NCBI RefSeq assembly: GCF_029504575.1
Contig: NZ_JAQFII010000001.1
Location: 2,144,501-2,208,500, forward strand
Source of the DNA: Streptomyces sp. SPB162
GTDB taxonomy: Bacteria; Actinomycetota; Actinomycetes; Streptomycetales; Streptomycetaceae
Length of the DNA stretch: 64,000 bases
Reading direction: 5' to 3'
This document shows, one piece after another, positions 8,685 to 17,483 of this stretch. The stretch's first letter is position 1. Each line of letters begins with the position of its first letter. Position numbers and translations under genes: made by a program. Under the pieces are notes generated by a model that was given only the letters and a program-made list of their open reading frames with translations, was not told the DNA's origin and made no database searches.

Positions 8685-8815
8685 GCGGAGGCGAGCGCGG
8701 GCCGCTGCGGCCGTTCCCCGCGCTGCCGGTGGGGCGGGGGCGCGGGCGGATCCGCGTCGACGGACCCGCCCGGCGCGTCACGGTCACCTACTGGGCCGTG
8801 GTCGCGTCCTGCGGC

Positions 8816-9850
8816 TCAGCGGGCGACCACGTCGATGAGGACCTTGCCGACCGCGTCGTTCTCGACGGCCGCGTGCGCGTCGCCCGTCTTCTCCAGCGGG
8901 AAGCGGTGCAGCGGCAGCCCGGCGTCCTCGCCGACGCGCAGCGCACCGTCGGCGAGGGCGGCCGAGACGTCGGCGACGGCGTTCGCCTTCGCCCGCTCGG
9001 GGACGGTGTAGACGAGGACGCCCTGCCAGCGCAGGTTGGGCATCATCGCCTGCCGGATCGGGACGGTGATCTCGTCGCCACCGTTGTTGGCGTAGAAAGC
9101 GACGACCGCGTTCGGCGCGGCCACCGCGTGGTCGATGACGGCGTTCACGGCCGGGGCGACCTCGACGACGATGTCGACACCCTCGGGCGCCAGCAGCCGG
9201 ATCGCCGCGGCGGCGTCCTGGGTGCGGTAGTCGACGACGTGGTGGGCGCCGGCGGCGCGCGCGAGTTCGGCCTTCCGCGTGCTGCTGACCGTCGTCACCA
9301 CCGTGGCGCCGGCCCAGCGCGCCAGCTGGATCGCCGCGTTGCCGACCGCTCCCGCGCCGCCCGCGACCAGCACGGTGCGGCCGTCGAGGGAGCCGGGGGC
9401 GAGGCGGTCGGGCCCGCCGTCGGCGACCGTGAGGGTGCGGTGGGCGGTCAGCGCGGGGATGCCGAGGCTCGCGCCGAGGTCGAAGGATGCCTCGTCGGGC
9501 AGGAGCACCGCCTGCCGCTCGGGGAGCACCACGTACTCCTGCGCCGTGCCGTCGGCGCGCTGCCAGGCCGCTTCCCAGATCCACACCCGCTGCCCGACGC
9601 GCTCGGCCGCGACGCCCTCGCCCACCGCGTCGACCACCCCGGCGCCGTCCTGGTTCGGCACCTGCTCGGAGCCGTCGCCGGGGCCGCCCGTGGCACCCCG
9701 ACGCGATTTCCAGTCCGTGGGGTTGACGCCCGAGACGTGCACCCTGACCCGGACCTCCCCCGCTCCCGGCGCCGGGATGGGCCGCTCGGTCAAGGACAGG
9801 ACGTCGGGGCCGCCGGTGGTGCTGTGCACGATCGCCTTCATTGTCGTCAT
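8816..9850 (-). CDS. NAD(P)-dependent medium-chain (quinone) oxidoreductase
   Basis: A 344-residue zinc-independent MDR protein of the quinone-oxidoreductase group. The N-terminal GroES-like domain shows MKAIVHSTTGGPDVLSLTER and VRVHVSGVNPTDWKSRRG. The Rossmann domain shows VLVAGGAGAVGNAAIQLARW, the AGGxGxVG nucleotide-binding loop. The cysteines of the zinc alcohol dehydrogenases are absent. It probably reduces quinones or enones with NADPH in the cytosol. Start MTTMK at 9850; MK at 9841 is equally possible. It is monocistronic and divergent from the globin gene. Confidence 0.88.
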   Translation of the reverse strand: MTTMKAIVHSTTGGPDVLSLTERPIPAPGAGEVRVRVHVSGVNPTDWKSRRGATGGPGDGSEQVPNQDGAGVVDAVGEGVAAERVGQRVWIWEAAWQRADGTAQEYVVLPERQAVLLPDEASFDLGASLGIPALTAHRTLTVADGGPDRLAPGSLDGRTVLVAGGAGAVGNAAIQLARWAGATVVTTVSSTRKAELARAAGAHHVVDYRTQDAAAAIRLLAPEGVDIVVEVAPAVNAVIDHAVAAPNAVVAFYANNGGDEITVPIRQAMMPNLRWQGVLVYTVPERAKANAVADVSAALADGALRVGEDAGLPLHRFPLEKTGDAHAAVENDAVGKVLIDVVAR

Positions 9851-10035
9851 ACCCGGTTACAAGGCCCGGGACCTGCCGCTTCTTCCCACCGTCCCGCCCC
9901 GGCGGGCGGATTCCCGCGGATTCCACCCATCCGCTTCATCCGCCGACCGCGAACGTCCGGGGTTCGCGGGCCCCGGCGAGTGATCCTGTCCGGAGGTCCC
10001 GTCGAGGGATCCCGCAACCGAGCGAAGGATGTCCG

Positions 10036-10086
10036 ATGACCGTCGAACACATCACCCACGAACACATCCCCGGTGGCCGGGCATGA
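10036..10086 (+). CDS. 16-codon ORF coupled to the globin gene
   Basis: MTVEHITHEHIPGGRA is preceded by GAAGG at a 7-base spacing, the best ribosome binding site in the area. Its TGA overlaps the downstream ATG of the globin (ATGA at 10083-10086). It may be a leader that feeds ribosomes to the globin start. Alternatively it is the true globin N-terminus separated by an indel, or a chance ORF. No similarity is recognised. Confidence 0.35.
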   Translation: MTVEHITHEHIPGGRA

Positions 10087-10559
10087 GCGCCGGGGCCGAG
10101 GGGACTGGATCCGGCACGGAACGCGGCAGTTTCTACGAGGCGGTGGGCGGTATCGACGGCCTGCGCCGGCTGACCGAGTCCTTCTACGTGGTGGTCCGCG
10201 CCGACCCGCTGCTCGCGCCGGTCTTCGCGCACTTCACCCCGACACACGTCGAGCACGTCGCGGTGTGGATGTCGGAGGTCTTCGGCGGGCCGGCCCGCTA
10301 CACCGCCGAACTGGGCGGCCACCCCGGTCTCATCCGCAACCATCTGGGACTGTCCATCACGGAGGAACAGCGCGCCCGCTGGGCCGAGTTGATGATCGCC
10401 ACCGCCGCGAAGGAACTGCCCGACGACGAGCTGCTGCAGCGGCGCTTTGCCGAGTACATCGAGTGGGGGACGCGGATCGCCCGCTCGGTCTCGCAACCGG
10501 GCGTCGAACCGGGCAGCCCGGGCCCGGTGCCGCAGTGGGGGTGGAACGGCCTGGTCTGA
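10083..10559 (+). CDS. Truncated hemoglobin (group II-like)
   Basis: A 158-residue heme protein of the 2-on-2 globin family. Signatures are FYEAVGGIDGLRRLTESFY (helices A-B), ADPLLAPVFAHF, VFGGPARYTAELGGHP and IRNHLGLSITEEQRARW. The His in NHLG is placed where the proximal heme ligand is expected. These proteins bind oxygen, NO or peroxide in the cytosol; the role here is unknown. The start is uncertain. The ATG at 10083 overlaps a 16-codon ORF that has the only good ribosome site. The in-frame ATG at 10029 would add 18 residues that do not look globin-like. Confidence 0.82.
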   Translation: MSAGAEGTGSGTERGSFYEAVGGIDGLRRLTESFYVVVRADPLLAPVFAHFTPTHVEHVAVWMSEVFGGPARYTAELGGHPGLIRNHLGLSITEEQRARWAELMIATAAKELPDDELLQRRFAEYIEWGTRIARSVSQPGVEPGSPGPVPQWGWNGLV

Positions 10560-10583
10560 CGAGGCGCCACCTGACGACCCGAC

Positions 10584-10991
10584 CTACGGCAGGGCCGTTA
10601 CCTCGACGAGGCTCTCGCCGGTCTCGGGTTCCGGCAGCACGACGGCTCCCGCGCTCGGGGTGATGCGGGGCCGGCGCGGCGAGCGGTCGCCGGACGCGCC
10701 GCCATGGCCGCGGTGCACCAGGAGGCCGTTGACGGGGTCGGGTGCGGCGTCGAGCGCGGCCACGGTGCCGGGCAGCCCGCGCCAGGACTCCCACTGCCGT
10801 TCCTCGCCGAAGCGGACCTCGAACACGACACCCCAGGAGTGGGCGTACCACTCCCAGCTCAACGCGCCGTTGGTGACCGCCGATTCGATGAGCGACTCCG
10901 CATGGGCGTCGCGCCACCGCGCGGCGGAGGTCCTGGCGTTGAGGATCTCGATCGACCACCAGTCCGCAGCCATGTCTTCGACGATAGACAC
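10584..10991 (-). CDS. Conserved hypothetical protein
   Basis: A soluble protein of about 135 residues that I do not recognise. The N-terminal half is rich in Trp (DWWSIEILNARTSAARWRDA, LSWEWYAHSWGVVFEVRF), the C-terminal half in Gly and Pro. No signal peptide or membrane segment is present. Codon use is typical of the genome. Starts at 10991 (MSIVED) or 10973 (MAADWW) are both possible. It is convergent with the globin gene, and a MITE-like element lies upstream of its start. Confidence 0.7.
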   Translation of the reverse strand: MSIVEDMAADWWSIEILNARTSAARWRDAHAESLIESAVTNGALSWEWYAHSWGVVFEVRFGEERQWESWRGLPGTVAALDAAPDPVNGLLVHRGHGGASGDRSPRRPRITPSAGAVVLPEPETGESLVEVTALP

Positions 10992-11013
10992 GCGGGCGGC
11001 CGACGGCTAGAGA

Positions 11014-11205
11014 GTGTCTTCACATCGGCGTCGGCCGCCCGAAGGGCGGGGCCGACGGGGCCTGGTGCGTGCGATAGCAAGGCGGAGGAGGGAGTCCATG
11101 CGGTGGGGGCACCTCCCAGCGGTAGCTGGGGGCCATCGGCGACCGACGACAACGCCGCGAGCGTGCGTGCCAGGCCCCGTCGGCCAGACGAGGATGTGAA
11201 GACAC
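11014..11205. mobile_element. MITE-like palindromic element (192 bp, no coding capacity)
   Basis: Perfect 13-bp terminal inverted repeats GTGTCTTCACATC (11014-11026) and GATGTGAAGACAC (11193-11205) bound the element. Inside is a second inverted pair: GGCCGACGGGGCCTGG on the left and CCAGGCCCCGTCGGCC on the right, so much of the element can fold on itself. The centre holds a 28-bp palindromic block, GGGGGCACCTCCC...CTGGGGG. No transposase is encoded. It fits a non-autonomous miniature element or a decayed insertion sequence. It sits in the 263-base gap between two minus-strand genes. Confidence 0.68.
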
Positions 11206-11254
11206 GACCTAGAGCCGGGCGGCTGGAACACCACGCCGCCCGGCCCCGCCCGGT

Positions 11255-12142
11255 TCAGCTCTTGCCGAGCGCGTCCTCCACCGAGGCGAGCGTCTCGGTG
11301 ACCCGCAGCGCGAAGCGCGCGTCGCAGGGGTGGGGCCGGCCGGTGCGGGCGGCGGTGATCAGGGCGTCGATCGCGTTCCGCAGCGCCTCCACCGCGCCTT
11401 CGCCGGGTCGCGGAGCCGTCACGACACCGCGCTCGCCGCGCAGCTCGACGGTGACTCCGGCGGCCGCTTCCGGTGCGGTCAGGCTGAGGGTGGCCGTGCT
11501 GGCCGCCCCGCCCGCGTGGCGCAGCGCCACATGGACGGTGTCGCCGCTGCCGCGGACGGCCGCGACATCGGTGACGTCGCCGAACACCGGCAGGAGCACC
11601 GACAGGGCGTGCGGCCCCACGTCCCACAGGCCGCCCTTCTCCCGGAGCCACGGGGATGCCGCGAACGGGCTGTCGCCGCCGGCGAAGACGGAGCCGAGCC
11701 AGTCGGCGCGGCCGGTGAACCAGCCGCCCACGGCGGCCTGTTGGTCGACCCACTCCCCCGTCGTCCGGTCGAAGCGGACGGTGAAGAAGACGACCGAGGC
11801 GACGCCCGCGGCCTCGACGGCCTCGACGACCGCGCGGGCCTCGCCGACGGTCGCCGCGAGCGGCTTGTCGAGCAACAGGTGGCGGCCGGCCACGGCGGCG
11901 CGGGCGGCCAGCGGCGCCTGGACGTCCGGGGGCAGCGCGATGGCGACCGCGTCCACGTCCGCGATCAGGGCGTCCACGTCGTCGTAGGCACGGGTGCCGT
12001 AGCGTGCCGCCAGTGCGGCCGCCGCCTCGGGCCTGCGGCCCCACACGCCGGTGAACTCGACGTCGGGGTGGCCGCTCAGGGCGGGCGCGTGGGCGATGTC
12101 GGCCCAGGGGCCGGTGCCGAGCAGTCCGACGCGGAACGTCAT
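11255..12142 (-). CDS. Gfo/Idh/MocA family oxidoreductase
   Basis: A 295-residue NAD(P)-dependent dehydrogenase of the glucose-fructose oxidoreductase/inositol dehydrogenase family. The N-terminal Rossmann fold begins MTFRVGLLGTGPWADIAHAPAL (GxGxxA-type loop). The family motif around DKPLAATVGEARAVVEAVEAA supplies the conserved Lys-Pro of the active site, and a beta-sheet substrate domain follows. The natural substrate, usually a sugar or cyclitol, cannot be read from the sequence. Its start overlaps the stop of the upstream isomerase-like gene by 4 bases (ATGA), so the two form an operon. Confidence 0.88.
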   Translation of the reverse strand: MTFRVGLLGTGPWADIAHAPALSGHPDVEFTGVWGRRPEAAAALAARYGTRAYDDVDALIADVDAVAIALPPDVQAPLAARAAVAGRHLLLDKPLAATVGEARAVVEAVEAAGVASVVFFTVRFDRTTGEWVDQQAAVGGWFTGRADWLGSVFAGGDSPFAASPWLREKGGLWDVGPHALSVLLPVFGDVTDVAAVRGSGDTVHVALRHAGGAASTATLSLTAPEAAAGVTVELRGERGVVTAPRPGEGAVEALRNAIDALITAARTGRPHPCDARFALRVTETLASVEDALGKS

Positions 12143-12498
12143 GAGGAGTACCGCTGGTAGCTGGTGCGGTCGAGGTCACGGATCTCGACGGACGTGTGGA
12201 CGGTCAGGTCGGGCGTCCCGGTCGTGTGCTCGCGGGCGAGCGCGAGGACGGCGGTGCTCAGCTCCAGTTTGGTCTCGGGGGTGCGGCCGTCCAGCAGGGC
12301 GACCTGCACGTGGATCATCGCCTCGTCGGTCCCGCCGTCCGAGATGACGATCTCGTCCAGTGGGCGGAAGCGGGTCTTGCAGCCGGACACCTGCGCGTCC
12401 GCGATCTTGGCGACCAGGGGGTGCAGGGCCTGTGCGAAGCCCTGGCGGTCGAAGGTGTCGGTGAGGGTGGCGGAGTAGTCCACGGCTATGTGCGGCAT
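12139..12498 (-). CDS. 5-carboxymethyl-2-hydroxymuconate isomerase-like protein
   Basis: A 119-residue protein of the CHMI/tautomerase superfamily. It starts MPHIAVDYSATL, so Pro2 would be the catalytic base after methionine removal, as in that superfamily. The region KTRFRPLDEIVISDGGTDEAMIHVQVALLDGR matches the CHMI family core. The usual enzyme acts in homoprotocatechuate degradation, but no other gene of that pathway is here, so the substrate is unclear. It is translationally coupled (ATGA) to the Gfo/Idh/MocA gene and starts only 30 bases from the divergent rhomboid-like gene. Confidence 0.8.
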   Translation of the reverse strand: MPHIAVDYSATLTDTFDRQGFAQALHPLVAKIADAQVSGCKTRFRPLDEIVISDGGTDEAMIHVQVALLDGRTPETKLELSTAVLALAREHTTGTPDLTVHTSVEIRDLDRTSYQRYSS

Positions 12499-12528
12499 GT
12501 CCGCAGCGTACTCAGTGATGATGGACCG

Positions 12529-13167
12529 ATGCCCCTCTTTGATCGCTCCGGTGACCTCGCCGGACGCCGCCCCGAGACCACCGGAAGCGCGGGCGCCCGC
12601 AGGGCCCCCTGGGCGACCTCGGCCTATGTGACCGCCGTGCAGTCCGGGGCGTACGCGCTGCGGCCGCTGCCGGAGCCGGACCGCGAGGCGGTGCTGCGCG
12701 CGCACTCCACCAATGTCGACAATTTGCGGGCCGGTCGCTGGCACACCCTCCTGACCAGCGCCTTCCTGGTGGACCGGCCGATCGATCCGGCGTACGGGGC
12801 GATACTGCTCGGCGTTCTCGGCGGCGCCGAGGCCGTCTGGGGGTCGCGTCGGACGGCCGCGGTGTTCGCGCTGGGCCATTTCGGGGCGAGCCTGTTGGTA
12901 TACGGCGGGCTGCGCGCGACGGACGCCGCGAAGGAGACCAGGTCGGCGGTGGACGTCGGGGCCAGCTACGGCCTGAACGCGGTGGTCGGGGCGGCCGTCG
13001 CATCCCTCCCCCACCGCACCGCACGGACCGTGGCGGCCGCGGCGGTACTGGGGCTTGCCGTGCGACCCCTGGTGCGCAAGGGACGCACGTTCACCGACGC
13101 CGGACATCTGGCGGCTCTTCTGCTCGGACTGGGCGCAGGTCACAGGGGTGCGTTCACACGGGGTTAA
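12529..13167 (+). CDS. Rhomboid-like membrane protein
   Basis: A 212-residue integral membrane protein with several hydrophobic helices. The segment RAGRWHTLLTSAFLVDRP resembles the rhomboid L1 region. DVGASYGLNAVVGA supplies a GxSxG serine motif, and DAGHLAALLLGLGAGH supplies the late-helix histidine, so an intramembrane Ser-His dyad is plausible. Typical rhomboids have GxSG; here it is GASYG, so activity should not be assumed. The ATG at 12529 gives MPLFDRSGD. It directly precedes glnII, with 132 bases between. No substrate is known. Confidence 0.75.
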   Translation: MPLFDRSGDLAGRRPETTGSAGARRAPWATSAYVTAVQSGAYALRPLPEPDREAVLRAHSTNVDNLRAGRWHTLLTSAFLVDRPIDPAYGAILLGVLGGAEAVWGSRRTAAVFALGHFGASLLVYGGLRATDAAKETRSAVDVGASYGLNAVVGAAVASLPHRTARTVAAAAVLGLAVRPLVRKGRTFTDAGHLAALLLGLGAGHRGAFTRG

Positions 13168-13190
13168 CACGAGGGACACAGCCGGGAAAA
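13153..13190 (+). promoter_or_regulatory. Candidate GlnR binding region upstream of glnII
   Basis: Half-sites TTCAC (13153-13157), TTAAC (13164-13168), GACAC (13175-13179) and GAAAA (13186-13190) are each separated by six bases, the same 11-base period as the GlnR box before glnA. The match to gTnAC/GaAAC is weaker. glnII is a known GlnR target in Streptomyces. The region overlaps the end of the rhomboid-like gene. Confidence 0.65.
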
Positions 13191-13299
13191 ACGTTCTTGC
13201 CATGCTGCCACCGGCTCGATCAACGGCGCTCGGCCAAGACCCCTCGTTCAGTGCACAACCGCACCCGCGAAGACAGTGGCTTGTTAAGGATGGCGCCCC

Positions 13300-14319
13300 G
13301 TGACCTACAAGGCTGAGTACATCTGGATCGACGGCACCTCGCCGACCGCCAAGCTTCGCTCCAAGACGAGGATCCTGGCCGACGGCGCCGAGCTCCCGAC
13401 CTGGGGCTTCGACGGATCCAGCACCAACCAGGCCGTGGGTCACGCGTCGGACCGCGTACTCAAGCCGGTGTTCTCCTGCCCGGACCCGATCCGCGGCGGC
13501 GATGACGTCCTCGTCATGTGCGAGGTGCTCAACACCGACATGACGCCGCACGAGACCAACACCCGTGCGCTGCTCCGCCCGATCGCCGAGCAGTTCGCCG
13601 GCCAGGAGCCGATCTTCGGCATCGAGCAGGAGTACACCTTCTTCGACGGCTCCCGTCCGCTCGGCTTCCCCGTCAACGGCTTCCCCGCCGCGCAGGGCGG
13701 CTACTACTGCGGTGTCGGCTCGGACGAGATCTTCGGCCGCGACATCGTCGAGAAGCACCTCGAGAACTGTCTCACCGCGGGCCTGGCGATCTCCGGCATC
13801 AACGCCGAGGTCATGCCCGGCCAGTGGGAGTTCCAGGTCGGCCCGGTCTCGCCGCTGGAGGTCTCCGACCAGCTGTGGATCGCGCGCTGGCTGCTGTACC
13901 GCACCGCCGAGGACTTCAACGTCTCCGCCACCCTCGACCCGAAGCCGGTCAAGGGCGACTGGAACGGCGCGGGCGCGCACACCAACTTCTCCACCAAGGC
14001 CATGCGCGAGGGCTACGAGGCGATCATCACCGCCTGCGAGTCCCTCGGCGAGGGCAGCAAGCCGCTCGACCACGTCAAGAACTACGGCGCGGGCATCGAC
14101 GAGCGCCTGACCGGCCTGCACGAGACCGCCCCGTGGAACGAGTACAGCTACGGCGTCTCCGACCGCGGCGCCTCGGTCCGCATCCCGTGGCAGGTCGAGG
14201 TCGAGCAGAAGGGCTACATCGAGGACCGGCGTCCGAACGCGAACGTCGACCCGTACGTCGTGACCCGCCTCATCGTCGAGACCTGCTGCACCGCGCTGGA
14301 GAAGGCCGACCAGGTCTGA
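13300..14319 (+). CDS. glnII: Type II (eukaryotic-like) glutamine synthetase
   Basis: A 339-residue GSII enzyme that makes glutamine from glutamate and ammonia. GSII is short and decameric and is not controlled by adenylylation. Signatures are AEYIWIDGTSPTAKLRSKTR, WGFDGSSTNQA, FGIEQEYTFFDG, INAEVMPGQWEFQVGP and WNGAGAHTNFSTKAMR. The C-terminus shows DRGASVRIPW and the final NVDPYVVTRLIVET. A GTG start at 13300 has AAGGA nine bases upstream and gives the family-typical (M)TYKAEY. Candidate GlnR sites lie upstream and a strong terminator downstream, so it is monocistronic. Actinomycetes are unusual among bacteria in having both GSI and GSII. Confidence 0.96.
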   Translation: MTYKAEYIWIDGTSPTAKLRSKTRILADGAELPTWGFDGSSTNQAVGHASDRVLKPVFSCPDPIRGGDDVLVMCEVLNTDMTPHETNTRALLRPIAEQFAGQEPIFGIEQEYTFFDGSRPLGFPVNGFPAAQGGYYCGVGSDEIFGRDIVEKHLENCLTAGLAISGINAEVMPGQWEFQVGPVSPLEVSDQLWIARWLLYRTAEDFNVSATLDPKPVKGDWNGAGAHTNFSTKAMREGYEAIITACESLGEGSKPLDHVKNYGAGIDERLTGLHETAPWNEYSYGVSDRGASVRIPWQVEVEQKGYIEDRRPNANVDPYVVTRLIVETCCTALEKADQV

Positions 14320-14341
14320 TCCGCTCCACCCGCACGTACTG

Positions 14342-14384
14342 AACGGCCGAGGGGCCCGTCGAGTCGACGGGCCCCTCGGCCGTT
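14342..14384. terminator. Terminator downstream of glnII
   Basis: A near-perfect 20-21 bp stem (AACGGCCGAGGGGCCCGTCGA and complement) lies 22 bases after the glnII stop. Only a weak T-run (GTTGT) follows. Confidence 0.85.
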
Positions 14385-14616
14385 GTGACAGGTCAGCGCG
14401 GCGCGTTCAGTTGATTTCTCCGACCCCCTGACGGTGGGAATCCGCGGCCGCCCGGCCCCAGCCGTCCAAACCCCCGGACCCGGTGGTGGTGCCAGGTACA
14501 CCCCAGTCGGGGGCCACCCCCAGTGACCTGCGCGGACGCCGTCGGCAGACTCGGTGATGCCAGGATGGCGACGCAGACGGCGACGCCAACGGCTGACCGA
14601 ACGGGGAGGGGCGGCC

Positions 14617-15922
14617 ATGAACATCCGCAACGCGGGACTCGCAGGGGTGCGGGCGCTCGCCCTGGCGGTGCTGGGCCTTGCCCAGTCGATCGTCCTCTTC
14701 GTGTTCTCCGTGCTGTCGATCGCGTTCATCGTGCTCGGCATCGGGATCTTCACCACGCCGTTGGTGATCGGCAGGGTGCGTGCCGCGGGCCGACCACCGC
14801 CGGGGGTTGGCGCTGCGCTGGTCGGGCGTCGAGATCGCCCACCCGTACCGCCCGGCGCCGGAGTTCGTGCCCGGGTTCGCCGGCCGGTGGCAGCGGCTGC
14901 AGTGGATCCTCAGGGACCCCGCGACCTGGCGTGACCTGCAGTGGCTGCTGGTCGACATGACGGCGGGCGCGATCCTCGCGTTCCTCACGGCCGGGCTGTT
15001 CACTGAGGGCGTCTTCGGCTGGGTGCTCGCCGCCTCCGTATGGCGGCCGATCGTGTCGGCGGGTGGCACCTACTGGTACGCGTTCATCCCGGTCCACGAC
15101 CAGACGACGGCCGTGCTGGCGGCCCTGCTCGGCACCGTCTGGATCCTGCTCGGACTGCGTTTCGCCCCGGCGCTGCTGCACCGGCACGCCCTGCTCACCC
15201 GGGCCTTTCTCGCGCCCACCCCGGCGGCGGTGGAGGAGGCGCTCAAGCGGCGGGTGGTCCGGCTGGCGGAGACCCGCTCCGACGCGGTCGACAGCTCCGC
15301 CGCCGAACTGCGGCGCATCGAGCGGGACCTGCACGACGGCGCCCAGGCCCGGCTCGTCGCCATGGGGATGAACCTCGGTCTCGTCGAGCACCTCATCGAG
15401 CACGACCCGGCGAAGGCCCGGAAGATCCTCTCCGAGGCCCGGCAGTCCTCCGCCGACGCCCTCACCGAACTGCGGGACCTGGTGCGCGGCATCCACCCGC
15501 CGGTCCTCGCGGAGCGCGGACTCGGCGACGCCGTGCGGGCGCTGGCGCTGCGCGGCGCGATCCCGACGGACGTCGATGTCGACCTGCCCGGCCGCTTCGA
15601 GGCGCCGGTGGAGTCGGCGGCCTACTTCACGGTCTCCGAGCTCCTCACCAACGCCGCCAAGCACTCGGGCGCCGGGCGCGTCTGGATCGATCTGCGGCAC
15701 GAGGACGGCATGCTGCGCGTCTCGGTCACCGACGACGGCAACGGCGGCGCCGACCTCTCGCGCGGCACCGGCCTGCGGGGCATCGAACGCCGACTCGGCG
15801 CGTTCGACGGCATCCTGGCCGTGAACAGCCCGGTGGGCGGACCGACCATGGCGACCATGGAACTGCCGTGCACGCCGGTCGCCCCGGCGGCCGGCGAGGG
15901 GCGGAAGGCCGGAACGGCCTGA
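14617..15922 (+). pseudogene. Sensor histidine kinase gene (NarL-type partner) with a +1 frameshift
   Basis: The gene starts at the ATG at 14617 after a strong GGGGAGGG site: MNIRNAGLAGVRALALAVLGL..., a putative sensor domain with clustered helices. After GRVRAA the frame breaks; the remainder (DHRRGLALRWSGVEIAHPYRP...) continues one frame over to 15922. Removing one G from GGG at 14787-14789 restores GRVRAA-ADHRRGLALRWSG. The C-terminal part is intact: HisKA_3 motif RRIERDLHDGAQARLVAMGM with the phospho-His, then an HATPase domain (ELLTNAAKHS, DDGNGGADLSRGTGLRGIERR). The response regulator at 16066 is its likely partner. A sequencing error is the simplest explanation; if real, the kinase is lost. 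Confidence 0.8.
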
Positions 15923-16065
15923 GTCGGCGGTCGACCGGGGCGCGTTGTCAGTGACGGCCGCTACGGTGGGCCGTATCCCATCAGCGCTGGCTGCGCCGGG
16001 AGGGCCCCGCCGACAGCGCGGCGGGGCCCAGCAGCGTCCCCTCCCCCGCCCACCATGGAGTTGCC

Positions 16066-16713
16066 GTGCGCGTCGTCCTCGCCGAAGACCTGTTCCTGCT
16101 GCGTGACGGACTGGTCCGGCTGCTGGAGGCGTACGACTTCGAGATCGCCGCCGCGGTCGACAACGGACCCGAACTGCAGCGCGCCCTGGTCGAGTTGCGG
16201 CCGGACGTGGCGGTGGTGGATGTGCGGCTGCCGCCGTCGTTCACCGACGAGGGTCTGCAGGCGGCGCTGTTCGCCCGGCGCGAGATCCCGGGCCTGCCGG
16301 TACTCGTGCTCTCCCAGCACGTGGAGCAGTTGTACGCCCGGGAGTTGCTCGCCGACGGCAGTGGCGGGGTCGGCTATCTGCTGAAGGACCGGGTGTTCGA
16401 CGCGGACCAGTTCGTCGACGCGGTGCGGCGGGTGGCCGGTGGCGGTACGGCGATGGATCCGCAGGTGATCTCGCAGCTGCTGGCCCGCAACGTGCGCAAC
16501 GAGCCGCTGGGGCAGTTGACCCCCCGCGAGAGCGAGGTGATGGCGCTGATGGCCGAGGGCCGCTCCAACGTCGCGATCGCGGAGCGGCTGGTGGTGACGG
16601 AGCGGGCCGTCGCCAAGCACACGTCGAACATCTTCGCCAAGCTCGACCTGCCGCTGTCCGACGACGACAACCGCCGGGTGCTGGCCGTGCTGGCCTACCT
16701 GGACCGCTCCTGA
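16066..16713 (+). CDS. NarL/LuxR-family response regulator
   Basis: A 215-residue DNA-binding response regulator. The receiver domain (residues 1-120) has VVLAEDLFLLRDGL with the acidic pocket, phospho-acceptor Asp52 in VAVVDVRLPP, and the late Lys in GYLLKDRV. The output domain is a LuxR-type HTH: LGQLTPRESEVMALMAEGRSNVAIAERLVVTERAVAKHTSNIF. The GTG start at 16066 has GGAG six bases upstream. The HisKA_3-type kinase directly upstream is the natural partner, since this kinase subclass pairs with NarL-type regulators. Targets are unknown. Confidence 0.93.
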   Translation: MRVVLAEDLFLLRDGLVRLLEAYDFEIAAAVDNGPELQRALVELRPDVAVVDVRLPPSFTDEGLQAALFARREIPGLPVLVLSQHVEQLYARELLADGSGGVGYLLKDRVFDADQFVDAVRRVAGGGTAMDPQVISQLLARNVRNEPLGQLTPRESEVMALMAEGRSNVAIAERLVVTERAVAKHTSNIFAKLDLPLSDDDNRRVLAVLAYLDRS

Positions 16714-16726
16714 GCGGCCCGGGCCG

Positions 16727-17257
16727 TCATCCCGCCCGGCGCGCGGCGAACAGGAAGCAGCCGTACTCCAGGGCCCGGACGTGCACCAGAGCGATCTCCG
16801 GATCGGCGAACATCGCGGCCAGCTCCGCGTCCGCGGCGCCCGCCGCCACCTCGTCGTCGGTGAGCCGGACGTGCCGGCCGCCCAGGATGCGGCCGTCGGC
16901 GCTGTAGGCGCGGAAGACCCGGTCGGCCCCGTGCATCGCCGGCGGGTAGCCGGCGGCGGACGGCGGGCCGGGGCAGTCGTCCGCGTCGGCGTGCACGAAC
17001 ACCGGTCCCAGCTCCAGGTACGGGCCCGGGTCGGCGCCGGTCTCCGCCGCCCAGTGGCGCAGCGGGGCGTAGGAGAGCAGCGCGAGCCGGTCGCCGGGCG
17101 CGGCGTGCCGCAGGCAGCAGCGCAGCGGCGAGCCGCCTTCCTCGTCGGTGCTCAACTCCGGCGCCCGGCCCGCGTCGTCGGTCTCCCGCAGGCGGCCGAG
17201 CAGGACGGGGTCGACGGCGTGGGTACGGAAAACGGTGGTCTCTCGGGTGATGGTCAT
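16727..17257 (-). CDS. DUF1203 domain protein
   Basis: A 176-residue cytosolic protein matching the DUF1203 pattern: PLRCCLRHAAPGDRLALLSYAPL, then YLELGPVFVHADADDCPG, and FRAYSADGRILGGRHV. The vicinal cysteines and the HAxxC region are conserved in this family, whose function is unknown. It starts MTITRETTVFRTHAVDP. It is convergent with the response-regulator gene and appears monocistronic. Confidence 0.82.
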   Translation of the reverse strand: MTITRETTVFRTHAVDPVLLGRLRETDDAGRAPELSTDEEGGSPLRCCLRHAAPGDRLALLSYAPLRHWAAETGADPGPYLELGPVFVHADADDCPGPPSAAGYPPAMHGADRVFRAYSADGRILGGRHVRLTDDEVAAGAADAELAAMFADPEIALVHVRALEYGCFLFAARRAG

Positions 17258-17483
17258 ACGTCTACGATCGCCCCGGACGCGGCCGGGTTCCGGCGGGAAT
17301 CGGACGTCGCCCTGCAGGGTGACGGGCGGTGTGGGCGGCCGGTGCGAGTGACGCGTGCGCGAGGCCGGCGCGCATAATGCGCGGCTCCCGATATGCGCCG
17401 AACGGCCCGCCCCGGGCCGTCACCGGCCGGGCTGCCCGTACCGCCCCGAGTGACCATCGCACCAATCACTCGTTTGACGCCGT

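Noticed and set aside
10584..11205. Short ORFs inside the MITE-like element as a transposase remnant
   Set aside because: Translations show no transposase motif and arise from the palindromic GC-rich sequence.
8816..14319. A genomic island around the globin, MITE-like element and glnII
   Set aside because: No integrase, att repeats, tRNA or change in codon use is visible; the genes look like core or common accessory Streptomyces genes.
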